From positions 18,352,001 to 18,416,000 of the forward strand of contig CM075103.1 in assembly GCA_037576195.1 (NCBI GenBank): a DNA stretch of 64,000 nt, read 5' to 3'. The DNA is from Phytoseiulus persimilis. Taxonomy: Eukaryota; Arthropoda; Arachnida; Mesostigmata; Phytoseiidae. Shown one piece after another: positions 21,300-32,125 of this stretch (position 1 is the first letter of the stretch; the number at the start of each line of letters is the position of its first letter). Below the pieces are notes generated by a model. That model worked only from the letters and a program-made list of their open reading frames with translations. It was not told the origin of the DNA and did not search any database. The position numbers and the translations under genes are program-made.

Positions 21300-23798
21300 C
21301 CGTCGACCGGGGTGATATTGGCTCGATTTTCACGTTTCTCCAGGAAAATTCATTTTCGACCTCGATTGCCAGGGTTCACCTCCTAACCCTAGATACTCAT
21401 ATCCTTCGGCTAACTCCTATGAAATTTTCGAGAAAAAAGAACGACGTTCGTACGAGTGGCATCGTCGCGAATGGCGGCCGATACGACTCCGGTACCCGGG
21501 GTGATATTGGCTACCTCCTTTTCCCGGTTCCTCAGAGCTCGAAATTCGATCCGTGCTCGGTTCCAATGATGAATAATGACGAGAGATCGATGCAGGATAG
21601 ACTGGGCCTTTTTTTCGTCGACTTCAGGCCAAAGACTATAACTTCATTACGACAATGGTGGACTTCTTGTGGATTCCCATCACAGAATCACGGTCCTAGG
21701 GTTGAGATCGCGGAAAGTGATATGACCCCTCCGCGCCGGAGCGGGGTCTAATTTGCGCAGAATACATTCCTCCCCCAAGGAGACCACATCAGGAACTTGT
21801 GGGTAATAGAAATAATCTTGCTTGGAGCCCTGATGGCATCTTAAGGACTTGACTTCGATCTTAACGCCGTCGATATCTGTCACCTTGCCGACGAAATGCC
21901 TCTCCCTCCCGTCACTCTCCGTTTCATACCTGCATAATACGAAATCTCCTTGTTCGTATCCATCGTTGCCCGATTCGGAAGCGACGATCTTGTCGTCCCC
22001 CCGAGTTCTGCAGTCGCTTGTTGATGGTCTTGCAGAATGATCTTCGCCTCCGGAAAGCCTTTGGCTAAGGTTGCCACGCGAGATGCTTGTTCCTGGTTCA
22101 GCTGCGACTCTTTTGTCCCTTTTAATCTGAGTCGACGACTCGGATATGAGCGATTGCAGATGACGTATGAGTACCTCTGCCCATTCAGGTCCCGCTGGGT
22201 GTTGGGAAGTCACTTGGGGCAGCCTTTTGAGAACGGCATACGGATCAATCGGTAGGATACCAACGCTCCTGAAAGCTGCCCTTGCATTCGTCCTGAGATT
22301 CTCGCCTACAGTCTCGAGAGTCTTCTTGAGAAGCTTCGGGAAAGCCGTCTTCGGTAAAGTTCCCAGACGTTTGATGCTCCATTTCCGCAGCATTCTTCTC
22401 CAAGCACGCTTCAGGGGCCAAACCATGCAACGTCCAGGGGTTGACGGAGGTGGGTTGTGTTACTCGGCAGGAGGACAAACCTCATGTTGAGCTCCTCGCA
22501 AGCTTCCACCATATAGGGCGACAGATGGCTGGACAAATTGTCTCCGATCAGAACTTTTTCACCGTCAAGTCTCCGGAAGTAAGGTACCGCAACTCGGGTG
22601 AACCAATTCTCAAACGCTCTCAGAGTAAACCATCCGCTTTCGTCGGCGTCATAGAGAGCCCTCGGTGGCCCTCCCTCTGACCACGACTCGTAAAGATATT
22701 TGGCCTTGTAGATTACGTACGGAGGAAGCATCTCGCCATTTGCTGCGATCGCAAACATGACACTGAAGTGCGATTTTGAATGGTCTTTGACCACCTCAGC
22801 TTTCCGTGCACCGCGGCGGAATATCGCTCTCAATCTCCCTGGATCGTCGGAAAACCCTGTCTCATCATAGTTTACGATATTTGCCGCTGGCACTCCCTCT
22901 AGTGACTTTTCCAAATTCTTGAAGTAGGCTAGAATCTCCTCTTCCGATATACGAGCCCGAGTACTGCTCACGTTCTCGCCGAATCGTTCCGTCAGGTTTG
23001 GATGCCGTTTCAAGAATCCTGCCACCCAGTCGTCGCCAGGAATGCCACCTGTAAACTTGGCGATGTGTCGATTCCGTCTCTTCAGGAATCCATGCACGAT
23101 ATTCTTGAGATCACTTCTGGTAACGGGAAACCCCCAATCCGCGCAGAGACCCACACATTTTTCCAGCGCAGCCTCCTCTTTTACAGAGAGGGCAGTCTGT
23201 CCTCCATACGGCTTGCGGCTTTTCATCTTGAATTGGAATTGCAACGTCGCTCGCGGCACTGAATATTTCTCGGCGGCCTCGTTGAGGCTCAATTTCCCAC
23301 TCCGCGCATCTGCCAGTGCCAACTCGAGCTGTTCGGGCTCATACTTCCGTCGGCGGGCCGATCCTTTCAGTTTCTGGTACACTCTGGGCATGGCCAATAT
23401 CACCCCTGAGAATTGAGATTTTTTACAAAATGTTCGAAAAAAGCAGAACCAGGCCAGCTTTCGAGATTCGGTTTACGGTACGGACTAAAGAGACATAGCA
23501 CCAGGGATGACAGAAATTTCAAAGCTTTCGGACCATCCAGAAGGGAGCTCCGAGGAAGACTATTTCGAACTTTTGGAGAATACCGAAATGTTGAAATTTT
23601 CAAAATTACTGTAGAAAATCACTCACAGTGCCGAGGCTCTCGTCGATGTTAACGTCGTTGTTGTCATGAGTCGAAGACTTGAAAACCGTGTTCAGATGCA
23701 CCTACATCGTCGTCGTTCTAGAGCTAAATCGCGAAACGGGGCCGCCTATAGCCGCGGCCAATATCACCCCGGCCGGCCAATATCAACCCGGTCGACGG
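21300..23798 (-). mobile_element. Pogo-like DNA transposon with doubled terminal boxes
   Basis: The ends CCGTCGACCGG...GATATTGGC (21,300-21,322) and its inverse (23,776-23,798) match over 23 bp with one difference, and each end is bordered by TA (21,298-21,299; 23,799-23,800), the insertion target of pogo/Tc1-type elements. A 14-bp box GGGGTGATATTGGC occurs five times: 21,309, 21,498 (plus) and 23,392, 23,756, 23,775 (inverse, the last with one change). Length 2,499 bp. It encodes one DDE transposase on the minus strand and sits in the intron of secreted-family member 1. Confidence 0.9.
21680..23391 (-). pseudogene. Pogo/jerky-type DDE_1 transposase with a single frameshift
   Basis: Start ATG at 23,391 (MPRVYQKLKGSARRRKYEPE). 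Domains in order: Psq-type helix-turn-helix (LSLNEAAEKYSVPRATLQ), CENP-B-like second helix-turn-helix (WVAGFLKRHPNLTERFG), then the DDE domain with IVNYDETGF, VLIGDNLSSHLSP and THLRQPLDVAWF. The frame is lost by one base in a G4 run (C4 in the coding strand) at 22,414-22,417, and picks up at once in the next frame (PLKRAWRRM) to a stop at 21,680. The last ~200 residues include an acidic, Arg-rich segment and YEQGDFVLCRYE...HFVGKV, reminiscent of a small beta-barrel reader. Apart from this indel the gene looks intact, so it is either newly dead or mis-sequenced. One 14-bp terminal-type box touches the start codon. Confidence 0.88.
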
Positions 23799-23800
23799 TA

Positions 23801-26235
23801 ATCGACTTAGTCTGTCAGTTTGTCTGTCAGTTTGTCCGCATTTTTTCTGAAAGACATGAAGGTGATTCTGGGACCAATCTGAACATACTCTCCCGAGTCT
23901 GGAGAGGTGATTCCGGTACGAGTCTGACTATACTTTTCAAAAGCTGGAGGGGTGATTCTAGAATCAATCTGACCATACTTTTCAAAACGTGGAGGGGTGA
24001 TTCCGGAACCGATCTGACCATTACTTCCCAACTCTGGAGGGGTGATTCCGAGACCAATCTGAGCATTACTTTCCAACTCTGGAGGGGTGATTCCGAGACC
24101 AATCTGAGCATTACTTTCCAACTCTGGAGGGGTGATTCCGAGACCAATCTGAGCATTACTTTCCAACTCTGGAGGGGTGATTCCGAGACCAATCTAAGCA
24201 TCACTTCCCAACTCTGGAGGGGTGATTCCGAGACCAATCTGAGCATTGCTTCTTAACTCTGGACGGGTGATTCCGGGGCAAATCTGAGCATTACTTCCCA
24301 ACTCTGGAGGGGTGATTCCGAGACCAATCTGAGCATTACTTTCCAACTCTGGAGGGGTGATTCCGGGGCCAATCTGAGCATTACTTTCCAACTCTGGAGG
24401 GGTGATTCCGAGACCAATCTGAGCATTACTTTCCAACTCTGGAGGGGTGATTCCGAGACCAATCTGAGCATTGCTCTTTAACTCTGGAGGGGTGATTCCG
24501 GGGCAAATCTGAGCACTACTTCCCAACTCTGGAGGGGTGATTCCGAGACCAATCTGAGCATTGCTTTTTAACTCTGGAGGGGTGATTCCGGGGCGAATCT
24601 GAGCATTACTTCCCAACTCTGGAGGGGTGATTCCGAGACCAATCTGAACATTACTTTCCAACTCTGGAGGGGTGATTCCGGGGCAAATCTGAGCATTACT
24701 TTCCAACTCTGGAGGGGTGTCTCCGAGACCAATCTGAGCATTGCTTTTTAACTCTGGAGGGGTGATTCCGGGGCAAATCTGAGCAATACTTCCCAACTCT
24801 GGAGGGATGATTCCGAGACCAATCTGAGCATTGCTCTTTAACTCTGGAGGGGTGATTCCGGGGCAAATCTGAGCATTACTTCCCAACTCTGGAGGGGTGA
24901 TTCCGAGACCAATCTGAGCATTGCTTTTTAACTCTGGAGGGGTGATTCCGGGGCAAATCTGAGCAATACTTCCCAACTCTGGAGGGGTGATTCCGAGACC
25001 AATCTGAGCATTGCTCTTTAACTCTGGAGGGGTGATTCCGGGGCAAATCTGAGCATTACTTCCCAACTCTGGAGGGGTGATTCCGAGACCAATCTGAGCA
25101 TTGCTTTTTAACTCTGGAGGGGTGATTCCGGGGCAAATCTGAGCAATACTTCCCAACTCTGGAGGGGTGATTCCGAGACCAATCTGAGCATTGCTCTTTA
25201 ACTCTGGAGGGGTGATTCCGGGGCAAATCTGAGCATTACTTCCCAACTCTGGAGGGGTGATTCCGAGACCAATCTGAGCATTGCTTTTTAACTCTGGAGG
25301 GGTGATTCCGGGGCAAATCTGAGCAATACTTCCCAACTCTGGAGGGGTGATTCCGGGGTCAATCTGAGCATTACTTTCCAACTCTGGAGGGGTGATTCCG
25401 AGACCAATCTGAGCATTACTTCCCAACTCTGGAGGGGTGATTCCGGGGCAAATCTGAGCAATACTTCCCAACTCTGGAGGGATGATTCCGAGACCAATCT
25501 GAGCATTGCTTTTTAACTCTGGAGGGGTGATTCCGGGGCAAATCTGAGCAATACTTCCCAACTCTGGAGGGGTGATTCCGAGACCAATCTGAGCATTGCT
25601 CTTTAACTCTGGAGGGGTGATTCCGGGGCAAATCTGAGCAATACTTCCCAACTCTGGAGGGATGATTCCGAGACCAATCTGAGCATTGCTCTTTAACTCT
25701 GGAGGGGTGATTCCGGGGCAAATCTGAGCATTACTTCCCAACTCTGGAGGGGTGATTCCGAGACCAATCTGAGCATTGCTTTTTTACTCTGGAGGGGTGA
25801 TTCCGGGGCAAATCTGAGCAATACTTCCCAACTCTGGAGGGGTGATTCCGAGACCAATCTGAGCATTACTTTCCAACTCTGGAGGGGTGATTCCGGGGCC
25901 AATCTGAGCATTACTTTCCAACTCTGGAGGGGTGATTCCGGGGTCAATCTGAGCATTACTTTCCAACTCTGGAGGGGTGATTCCGAGACCAATCTGAGCA
26001 TTACTTCCCAACTCTGGAGGGGTGATGCCGAGACCAATCTGAACATTACTTTCCAACTCTGGAGGGGTGATTCCGGGGCCAATCTGAGCATTTGTTTCCA
26101 ACTCTGGAGGGGTGATTCCGAGACCAATCTGACCATATTTTTCAAAATCAGAATGCTGACCCAGTGAAGGGAAAGAAAAGTGGCTCGATGGCAGGGAGCG
26201 CCGTCAAACCGCGCGCAGCGCCAAGGGCCGGCTGG
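23801..26235. repeat. 45-bp minisatellite array 1 with flanks
   Basis: About 50 tandem copies of a 45-bp unit from ~23,860 to ~26,145 (plus strand GAGCATTACTTTCCAACTCT then GGAGGGGTGATTCCGAGACC and AATCT). The outer left units are the most diverged. The right flank (26,131-26,235, GACCATATTTTTCAAAATCA onward) recurs after array 2 at 62,884. It lies in the intron of secreted-family member 1, directly after the pogo-like element. Unit length is divisible by three and stop-poor, so long frames appear on the minus strand; they encode degenerate 15-residue repeats (NAQIGLGITPPEL) and are not supported as genes. Confidence 0.95.
24781..25320. repeat. 180-bp higher-order repeat, three copies
   Basis: Four variant 45-bp units (distinguished by CAATACTTCCC, CATTGCTCTTT, CATTACTTCCC and CATTGCTTTTT) recur in fixed order at 24,781, 24,961 and 25,141, almost without change. 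This is higher-order structure made by amplification of a four-unit block. Confidence 0.9.
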
Positions 26236-26776
26236 TATATTATAATAGGCATGTCTCATATGCTGTGAGTCGATCCAACGAAATTTTTTTCCGAGAATCA
26301 GGCTCAACTGGATTTTCGACTTGACCGCGAGCTTTCCACCTTTTCCCGAAAAGTTGTGATCAAGAGGAGGACGGGAATTCCTGGCCGATCTTGACCACCC
26401 CGTACACGAAGCCGCGGGATATCAATCCCATTCAGTCTCATCTTTCGCAGGTATCGTAAAATTCGGCGAGCTGCTTTGTTGGGCTTCGAGCGTCGTTTAG
26501 GGCTTCCTCTCCCTTGATGGCAGCGGCATAATTCCCGGAACATCCCCGACGTCTTTGATTTTCGAACTGATCCGAGCAATGTTGTACTCCCTGTGGATCA
26601 CGAATCATACTATCCTGGTGAAGCACCGGAACCAAAAGTTCTTCATTACTATGCCCATGATACGTGATTTCTTGAACGATGCCATACCCTGCGCTTTCGA
26701 CAGCGTCAATGTCACTCAGCCAGACAGCGATGACCTGAAGCATGGCATAAATCACTTCAAGATCATGCTCCTATAA

Positions 26777-28465
26777 TGTCAGAGGCTCTATTGATTCAGG
26801 ATATCAGAATGTCGCCACACAAGATTGTTCGAGCCTATTAAGCGCGTTTTGTCGAGACGATCAGTACCCATCGCGAGTTCCCTTCGTGTAGCAGAGAAGA
26901 CCGGGAATGGAAGAAATTAAATAGCTCGGGTGACCATGGGAGGGGGTTGTTTGAAGTTGACATAGTGATCATCAGATGTCCATTCCGAACCGTTCTGTGC
27001 TCGTGCTCGGAGTGTCTTCTGCGTTGAGTTTGCTCCACGTAGATGTGGAGCTGGGTTCCAACTGTATGCACTCGAGTCACACGTCCCCGCTTGTTGGGCT
27101 TATTAGAGTTCTGAGAGTCCTGAACCATTCGCCACCTGAAGCAGAGAAAAGAGGCTGGATGACATGGAAAACAAAGATTCTCAACGGTTCAGAAATTTCC
27201 GTATCGGAATCCCTATGTTCACTAACTGGCACACGCCAAACCGAGGTGCTCATATCTATTAGCTTTAACTGTCAATCCTCCGCGGGCAAAGGCTCAACTA
27301 GCTCACAGCTGAGCTTCAGCTAACCTTGGTTCTCGAGGGAGGAGTCCCTGGCCGCTGATGCTTTAAGTACGAAGCTACAACGATACCGGAGCATCCTATT
27401 ATCGGAGACAATTTGAGGGCTCAGGTAACAGTCACATCGAGATCTAGCGAAGAGACCACGGGGAGAAATCCAAGAATCGAAGTCCAATGCGCCGGAGCGC
27501 CTGGCTGATTTTCCCGACACAAAGCGACGAAAATCTTGGCGGTAACAGCAGAGACGCTCGGTTTCATGGAAAAACGGTCGGCGCTGCCACTGGCGTCTGC
27601 TATAAATCTCTTTCTGTGTTTCCTTCGCGCCGTGTTCCATCTGAGGTACAGTCCCTCTAGCCCGAATAGCCTTACCCTCAATTCGAGACTCGTCGGAAGT
27701 CTGCGAACCTTCTATGTTCTTGACGGGCCGTGGAGTGTTCTCACCTCGACTGTGCTCGGGAAAACTAAAGCGACACTGTTTTATTGTCGAGCTCTGTTCT
27801 TCAGGGAGTTGCTTTCAGGAAGTTGTTGAAGGAAGGAGCTTGCTGGGTCCGGTGAGTTCAGGCTTCTATTGTACTTTGTTTTCGATTATTCAGATTGAGC
27901 CCGCTGAAGTTCCCCTTCTCTCGGGATTCAGATAGTTGAATGAATCATGCCTAGTTCGAGAGCTCTACCACGGAGCAAGCCCCAGCCTGCTCGCGCCCGA
28001 ATCGTTGTGGTATGAGACTCCTATGCGGACAAGGAAGCTTCCTCGAGTTTGATTCAGTTTTCCATTGAAGGAAAGGGTTCTCGGCCTCCCGAGAATTCGG
28101 GCTCGAGGGATGTTGGGCTCGCAGGGATGAGGGCCAATGAGACCTCGGGCTCGCGGTACCTAACCCTCTCTGATTGTCTCTCATCCTGCAAGCACGATGT
28201 GATCCACAAGGATCTCAATATCTCAACTCATGAGCCTGGCCCCGTGGGTTCTGTATTTCAGTCTGCGCTCGAAGAGAGGAACCATCTGACCGGATTCGCA
28301 AGAACATCGAGCACCGAACTGCGATCGGTCGGTTGATGTCCGTGATGATGGGATCATCTTCTACCAGCCTTAATTAGGCTGATGCCCAACATGGTGTTTT
28401 CCTCGGCCCCTGGCGCTCCCCGGATTAGCTCTCGACAGCTTTCACTTCCGAAGTATCCTGATACG
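26777..28465. other. 3' flank of member 1 and spacer to copy 2
   Basis: 26,790-27,130 matches the 3' flanks of the other members (about 31,375, 45,275 and 60,950). 27,340-27,500 matches 63,130-63,300 of copy 4. The rest shows no gene. Confidence 0.5.
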
Positions 28466-28469
28466 GAAG

Positions 28470-31400
28470 TGTGTCTGGGCTCGGAGCATTTCAGAAGCAG
28501 TTGCGACGGCAACAGCGATGGGAGCCTCGGTGTGAATTTCGAGTCGCTCCGTTCTTTCTGGAGATCTCATCCACCGGTCGGGGAATATCCTTTCTAGAAA
28601 CTGGACTCGAGATTTCGTTGCGATCCTCTCAGCAAGAGGGGAATCGCTGGGAAAAACGCCTCCACGACGAATCGTTTCCTCCCCTTCATTCCGGCACCGA
28701 GAGGTACGCCGAGCGGTACATTATGTTTAGTGGGGCGGGAACTCGGCAGCACACTTACTTCTTCCCGAGTGGAGATGATCGATCGCATTCTCATTCAAAA
28801 ATACTAGAATCTCCCGGGTGAGCATCGAGCGCGAGATACGCTAGATTCAGCCGCTAGAGTGGGAAATGAGCAGCGTACCCGACACAGTAGGCGGCGATTC
28901 ATGATGATACGAGAAAAGCACTCAGGGATCCTAGATCGAGGATACAGACGTTTCCGCTCGTTTTGACCGTGGCTCGCGGTCAGTTGTCTTTGTGACTCGA
29001 CAGAGATTTTGGACACGCGCACAAGCCTCGAATATTTCCACCCACGGAATAAGGAAGACATCATATTTTCCTCGATTATGCGCATTGGGCTCGAAAATTC
29101 ATTATCACACGGCTATTTCGGCTCATTAAACCGTCATCCTGAAGTGCATTTATATCGATTACTTGCCAAGCTACGGACAAGTGCCGATCTGGTCTGTGAA
29201 AGGAGCTCATGGGAATCATGCTTCAGTGGGTGGCTCTTCCTGGATTCGAGTTAAGAGCAAGTTCAGCGTCTGCGACGTTTTCCCTGACTCGACGCATCTG
29301 AGGTCGAGACCCATGGAGTCGGGGTTCCTGAGCGGAGAGGGTGATGGGGCCCCTTCCTGGTGACACTGGTGACTATTTGCATCCGTGGGCGCGGAAAATA
29401 TTTTCCAGCTTTGGCAGACTAGATCTTGTGCGTCGCCAGGCTCGACGAGGCTCCGTTATTTGTTATGATGGGACGACCAGGGAAAGTGACCGCCGAGTCA
29501 TTTCGAGCTTATAGTCCGAACGAGGCATTGTTGATGAAGATTTTATAGCTTCTTTGTGGTTGTTTGCTCGAAGCTGGCATCACATGAAAGCGATTGAGAA
29601 CTATCTGTTGCTCCAGCTGCTCAGACCAGATGTGGACTCGTAGGCTGCTTCAACGGGTTCCAGTGATGATGCGTCACTGTAAAATCAGATGCGTAAATCA
29701 TCTTGGAGGACTCACAAACTCGTAACGGTGCATCCTCACGTTTTTCGGATAATGCTTCTGATCCGTTCTCAGGTTTTCCCGCTCATCGTGTTATGTTTGA
29801 TCGTCTTCATGAGTGATTTTGCGCATACAGCTCGCTCAGTGGGGAGGAGAAAAGTGAAGCATGTTATCGATTGGAATAATTCATATTACAAAACTCGCTT
29901 CGAGCTCTGCAAAAAGATGCGGGTCTTCAATCCCGTCGAAACTTTCAAAGCCCAAGCGTACGCCGCCGCCCTCTTCCGTAAATGTGGACCAAAGATGATT
30001 GTGAAGCTAGGATCGAAATTCCGTTTTCCTGCCTTCGGTAAGCAAAGTGGTTCTTGTCTGACTTGGAAACATGACTGTGCCAGTGGAAGAGAGGAGCTGA
30101 GAGGGGGGGGGGGAGTCACGGGGAGCGATTCCAAAGCTTTACCTACGCTTGAGATTTGAGGAACCTTTTCGTTCATTGATTCGAATCCGGATTACGTCGC
30201 TCAACGAAATCTAAGGGGCATCGTGATGCTCCGAGAGCTCTGATGTTCCCTCTATGTACGCTACTGGGTTGGGCTTCTGGAGACCGAAGGAGAGCCACCT
30301 TCGAAACGGTGGCGTCCGGACTTATGACCCGCCAAACTCTGAGGGGGTGCTTGATCCAAAGGCGAAATCGCTTGAGAACGCCGTCTATCTCCTTCATACA
30401 GTTGGCGTCGAGCCTTCTGCGAACGTCCCCTACTCCGGTATAGAATACCGCTCGGGTCGGTGGAGAAAATTGAGTCCCATTCTCCTGAAAGAATGAATGC
30501 GACGTCTCGTATATTTGATGAGTGGTTCTGACGCAGCGGATGATGGTGGGGCCACCTGGTATTTTCCTGTCATGTGGAGTATGGACGTCGACAGCTGAAC
30601 TATCCGTGCTCATTCCGCGGATCGTTGGAAAGCTCGTCGAATACTGGTTTCGCTCGCGACAACTCTCGATCCTCGACCCCTCGGATATCGGTTCAGAGCT
30701 CGAAAAAAGCGAGCGATCGTATCGGTCTTAGGAAATCGTTGATCTCTTGACCAGATCTCGTCCTGGTTTTATCGCTCCCGCAACTCCTCAGGGAAGCCGA
30801 CCCCGATTTTTTCTCGATGCCAAACATTTTCCCGAATGATACGAACTTCCTGAATATAGAGTCGCCGAGTCGATTCGACGAAATCATCTGAATATCCGTC
30901 TCATCCAATCGTTCGTACTAAAAAGCCTGGAACACCGCGGACTTTCCACCATTCTCCAGAGAGTTGTGAACAGAAAACGGAGCCAATTCCCGACCAAACT
31001 TGACCACCTTGTATTTTATCGAGTCTCATCTTTCGCAGGTCTCATGAAAGCTGCTGAGCTCATTTGTTGGGTTGTGGACGTCGTGTATGGCTTCTTCTCC
31101 ACTGATGGCAGCGGCATAATTCCCGATTCAACACCGACGTCTTCGATTTCCGAACTGATCCGAGCAATGTTGTCCTCCCTGTGGATCACGAATCAAACTA
31201 TCCTGGTGAAGCACCGGAACCAAAAGTTCTTGATTACCATGCCCATGATACTTGAATTCGCGAACGATGCCGTACCGTGCACTTTCGATACCGTAAATGC
31301 CACTCAGCCAGACATCGATTACCTGAAGCATGGCATAAATCACTTCAAGATCATGCTTCTATGATTTCAGAGGCTCGTTTGATTCAGAATGTCGCCACAC

Positions 31401-31880
31401 AAATTCGCTCAGGCCTATTTAGCACGTTTTGTCGAGACGATCGTTCTCCACCGCGAGTCCCCTTCACGTACCCGAGAAGCCCGCGACAATGGATAACTCA
31501 GCGTGGGTATCCTTGGGAGGGGCTTCTTCGAGACTGACCTAGTCATCATTACACGTCTATTCAACACCGTTCTGTGCTCGTGTTCGGACTGCGGTCGGGA
31601 AGCTGTGGAGCTGGCTTCGACCTGGCTGCACTCAAGTCACGCGTCCCCGCCAGTTGGGCTAATTGGAGCTCTCAAGTCCCGGAATGCCGGAGCACCACGG
31701 AACGGTTATCCGGGAGAATAGCCGAAGAAACCCGAACGCATCCGGATGCTCACAACTCATTCAAGACAAAACGATGAGGGAACATCCCCGTTCCCAACAG
31801 TTATGCGTAGAACTGCCGAGTTCTGCGAAAATCCTCAAGTCGAAAGAAGAAAGCTGGGATCGTGTCGGATCTGGGTCTCC
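28470..31880 (+). repeat. Segmental duplicate copy 2
   Basis: Starts with GGGCTCGGAGCATTTCAG near 28,478, shared with copy 3 at 35,392, and continues through the common 5' block (28,865-29,350), the gene, and a 3' block to about 31,880 that matches 63,380-63,500 of copy 4. It is the most compact copy, with no large transposon inside, and so serves as the reference for what was inserted elsewhere. Boundaries by eye. Confidence 0.7.
29752..31364 (+). CDS. Secreted-protein family member 2 (203 aa, intact)
   Basis: Exon 1 29,752-30,037 (donor GTAAGC), exon 2 31,039-31,364 (acceptor TTTCGCAG), intron 1,001 bp, the shortest of the four and probably nearest the ancestral size. The start is chosen because it gives a signal peptide (MLLIRSQVFPLIVLCLIVFM) and the same length as the paralogues, although the frame is open 21 codons further up. 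Cysteines 53, 78, 105 and 176 and the three N-glycosylation sequons of the family are kept. Exon 2 is closest to member 1 (shared LWIT-N-TILVKHRNQKF), suggesting these two are the most recent pair. Function not recognised; likely secreted. Confidence 0.75.
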
Positions 31881-32125
31881 TACTCGGCGTCAGCAATAAA
31901 TCTATTTGCGTGGTTCAAACGACCCGGTCTTCCCGATAGTTTCTCAAGCGCCAAAATTCGCATGGCTCTCTACCATTTTCCTCGGAGTTCATCATGTTTT
32001 CCACAACATCAGGGATCATCACGTATGCGAGACATTGACATTCCATGACAGTTCACGTCATCGAATCCGTCAGCACCCCAGAGCACACAGATTAGGGATT
32101 CGGCCTCACGGATGAGATGGAGTTT

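Larger units (their letters stand above)
20274..26776 (+). pseudogene. Secreted-protein family member 1, nonsense mutation in exon 2
   Basis: Exon 1 is 20,274-20,559 (donor GTGAGC) and exon 2 is 26,451-26,776 (acceptor TTTCGCAG), the same 286 + 326 nt as in the intact paralogues and the same phase-1 junction splitting a Gly codon. Exon 2 has TAG at 26,498-26,500 where the other three have a Tyr codon (residue 112), so only about half of the protein would be made; frame and most residues continue intact to the shared KHGINHFKIMLL end. The intron has grown to 5.9 kb: subtracting the pogo-like element (2.5 kb) and the satellite unit (~2.4 kb) leaves about 1 kb, the size of the intron of member 2. 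The TAG might be recent, polymorphic or a sequencing error. Confidence 0.75.
15768..27500 (+). repeat. Segmental duplicate copy 1
   Basis: Left part (15,768-16,430) matches 57,288-57,900 of copy 4, and 16,100-16,430 also matches 28,970-29,280 and 36,460-36,830. The region just before the gene (17,830-20,270), the gene itself, the intron remnants and the 3' flank (26,790-27,500) match the other copies in the same order. A Tc3-like element, a hAT element, a pogo-like element and a satellite array interrupt it. Boundaries are approximate, by eye. Confidence 0.7.

Noticed and set aside
24194-25741. 515-codon minus-strand reading frame
   Set aside because: It is entirely composed of the 45-bp tandem repeat (34 units of 15 codons); other frames on the same and opposite strand are also open. 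No start context, no non-repeat domain.
23860-26145. CRISPR-like appearance of the 45-bp array
   Set aside because: Units are directly adjacent with no unique spacers, and the surroundings are eukaryotic (spliced genes, C2H2 fingers, LINEs).
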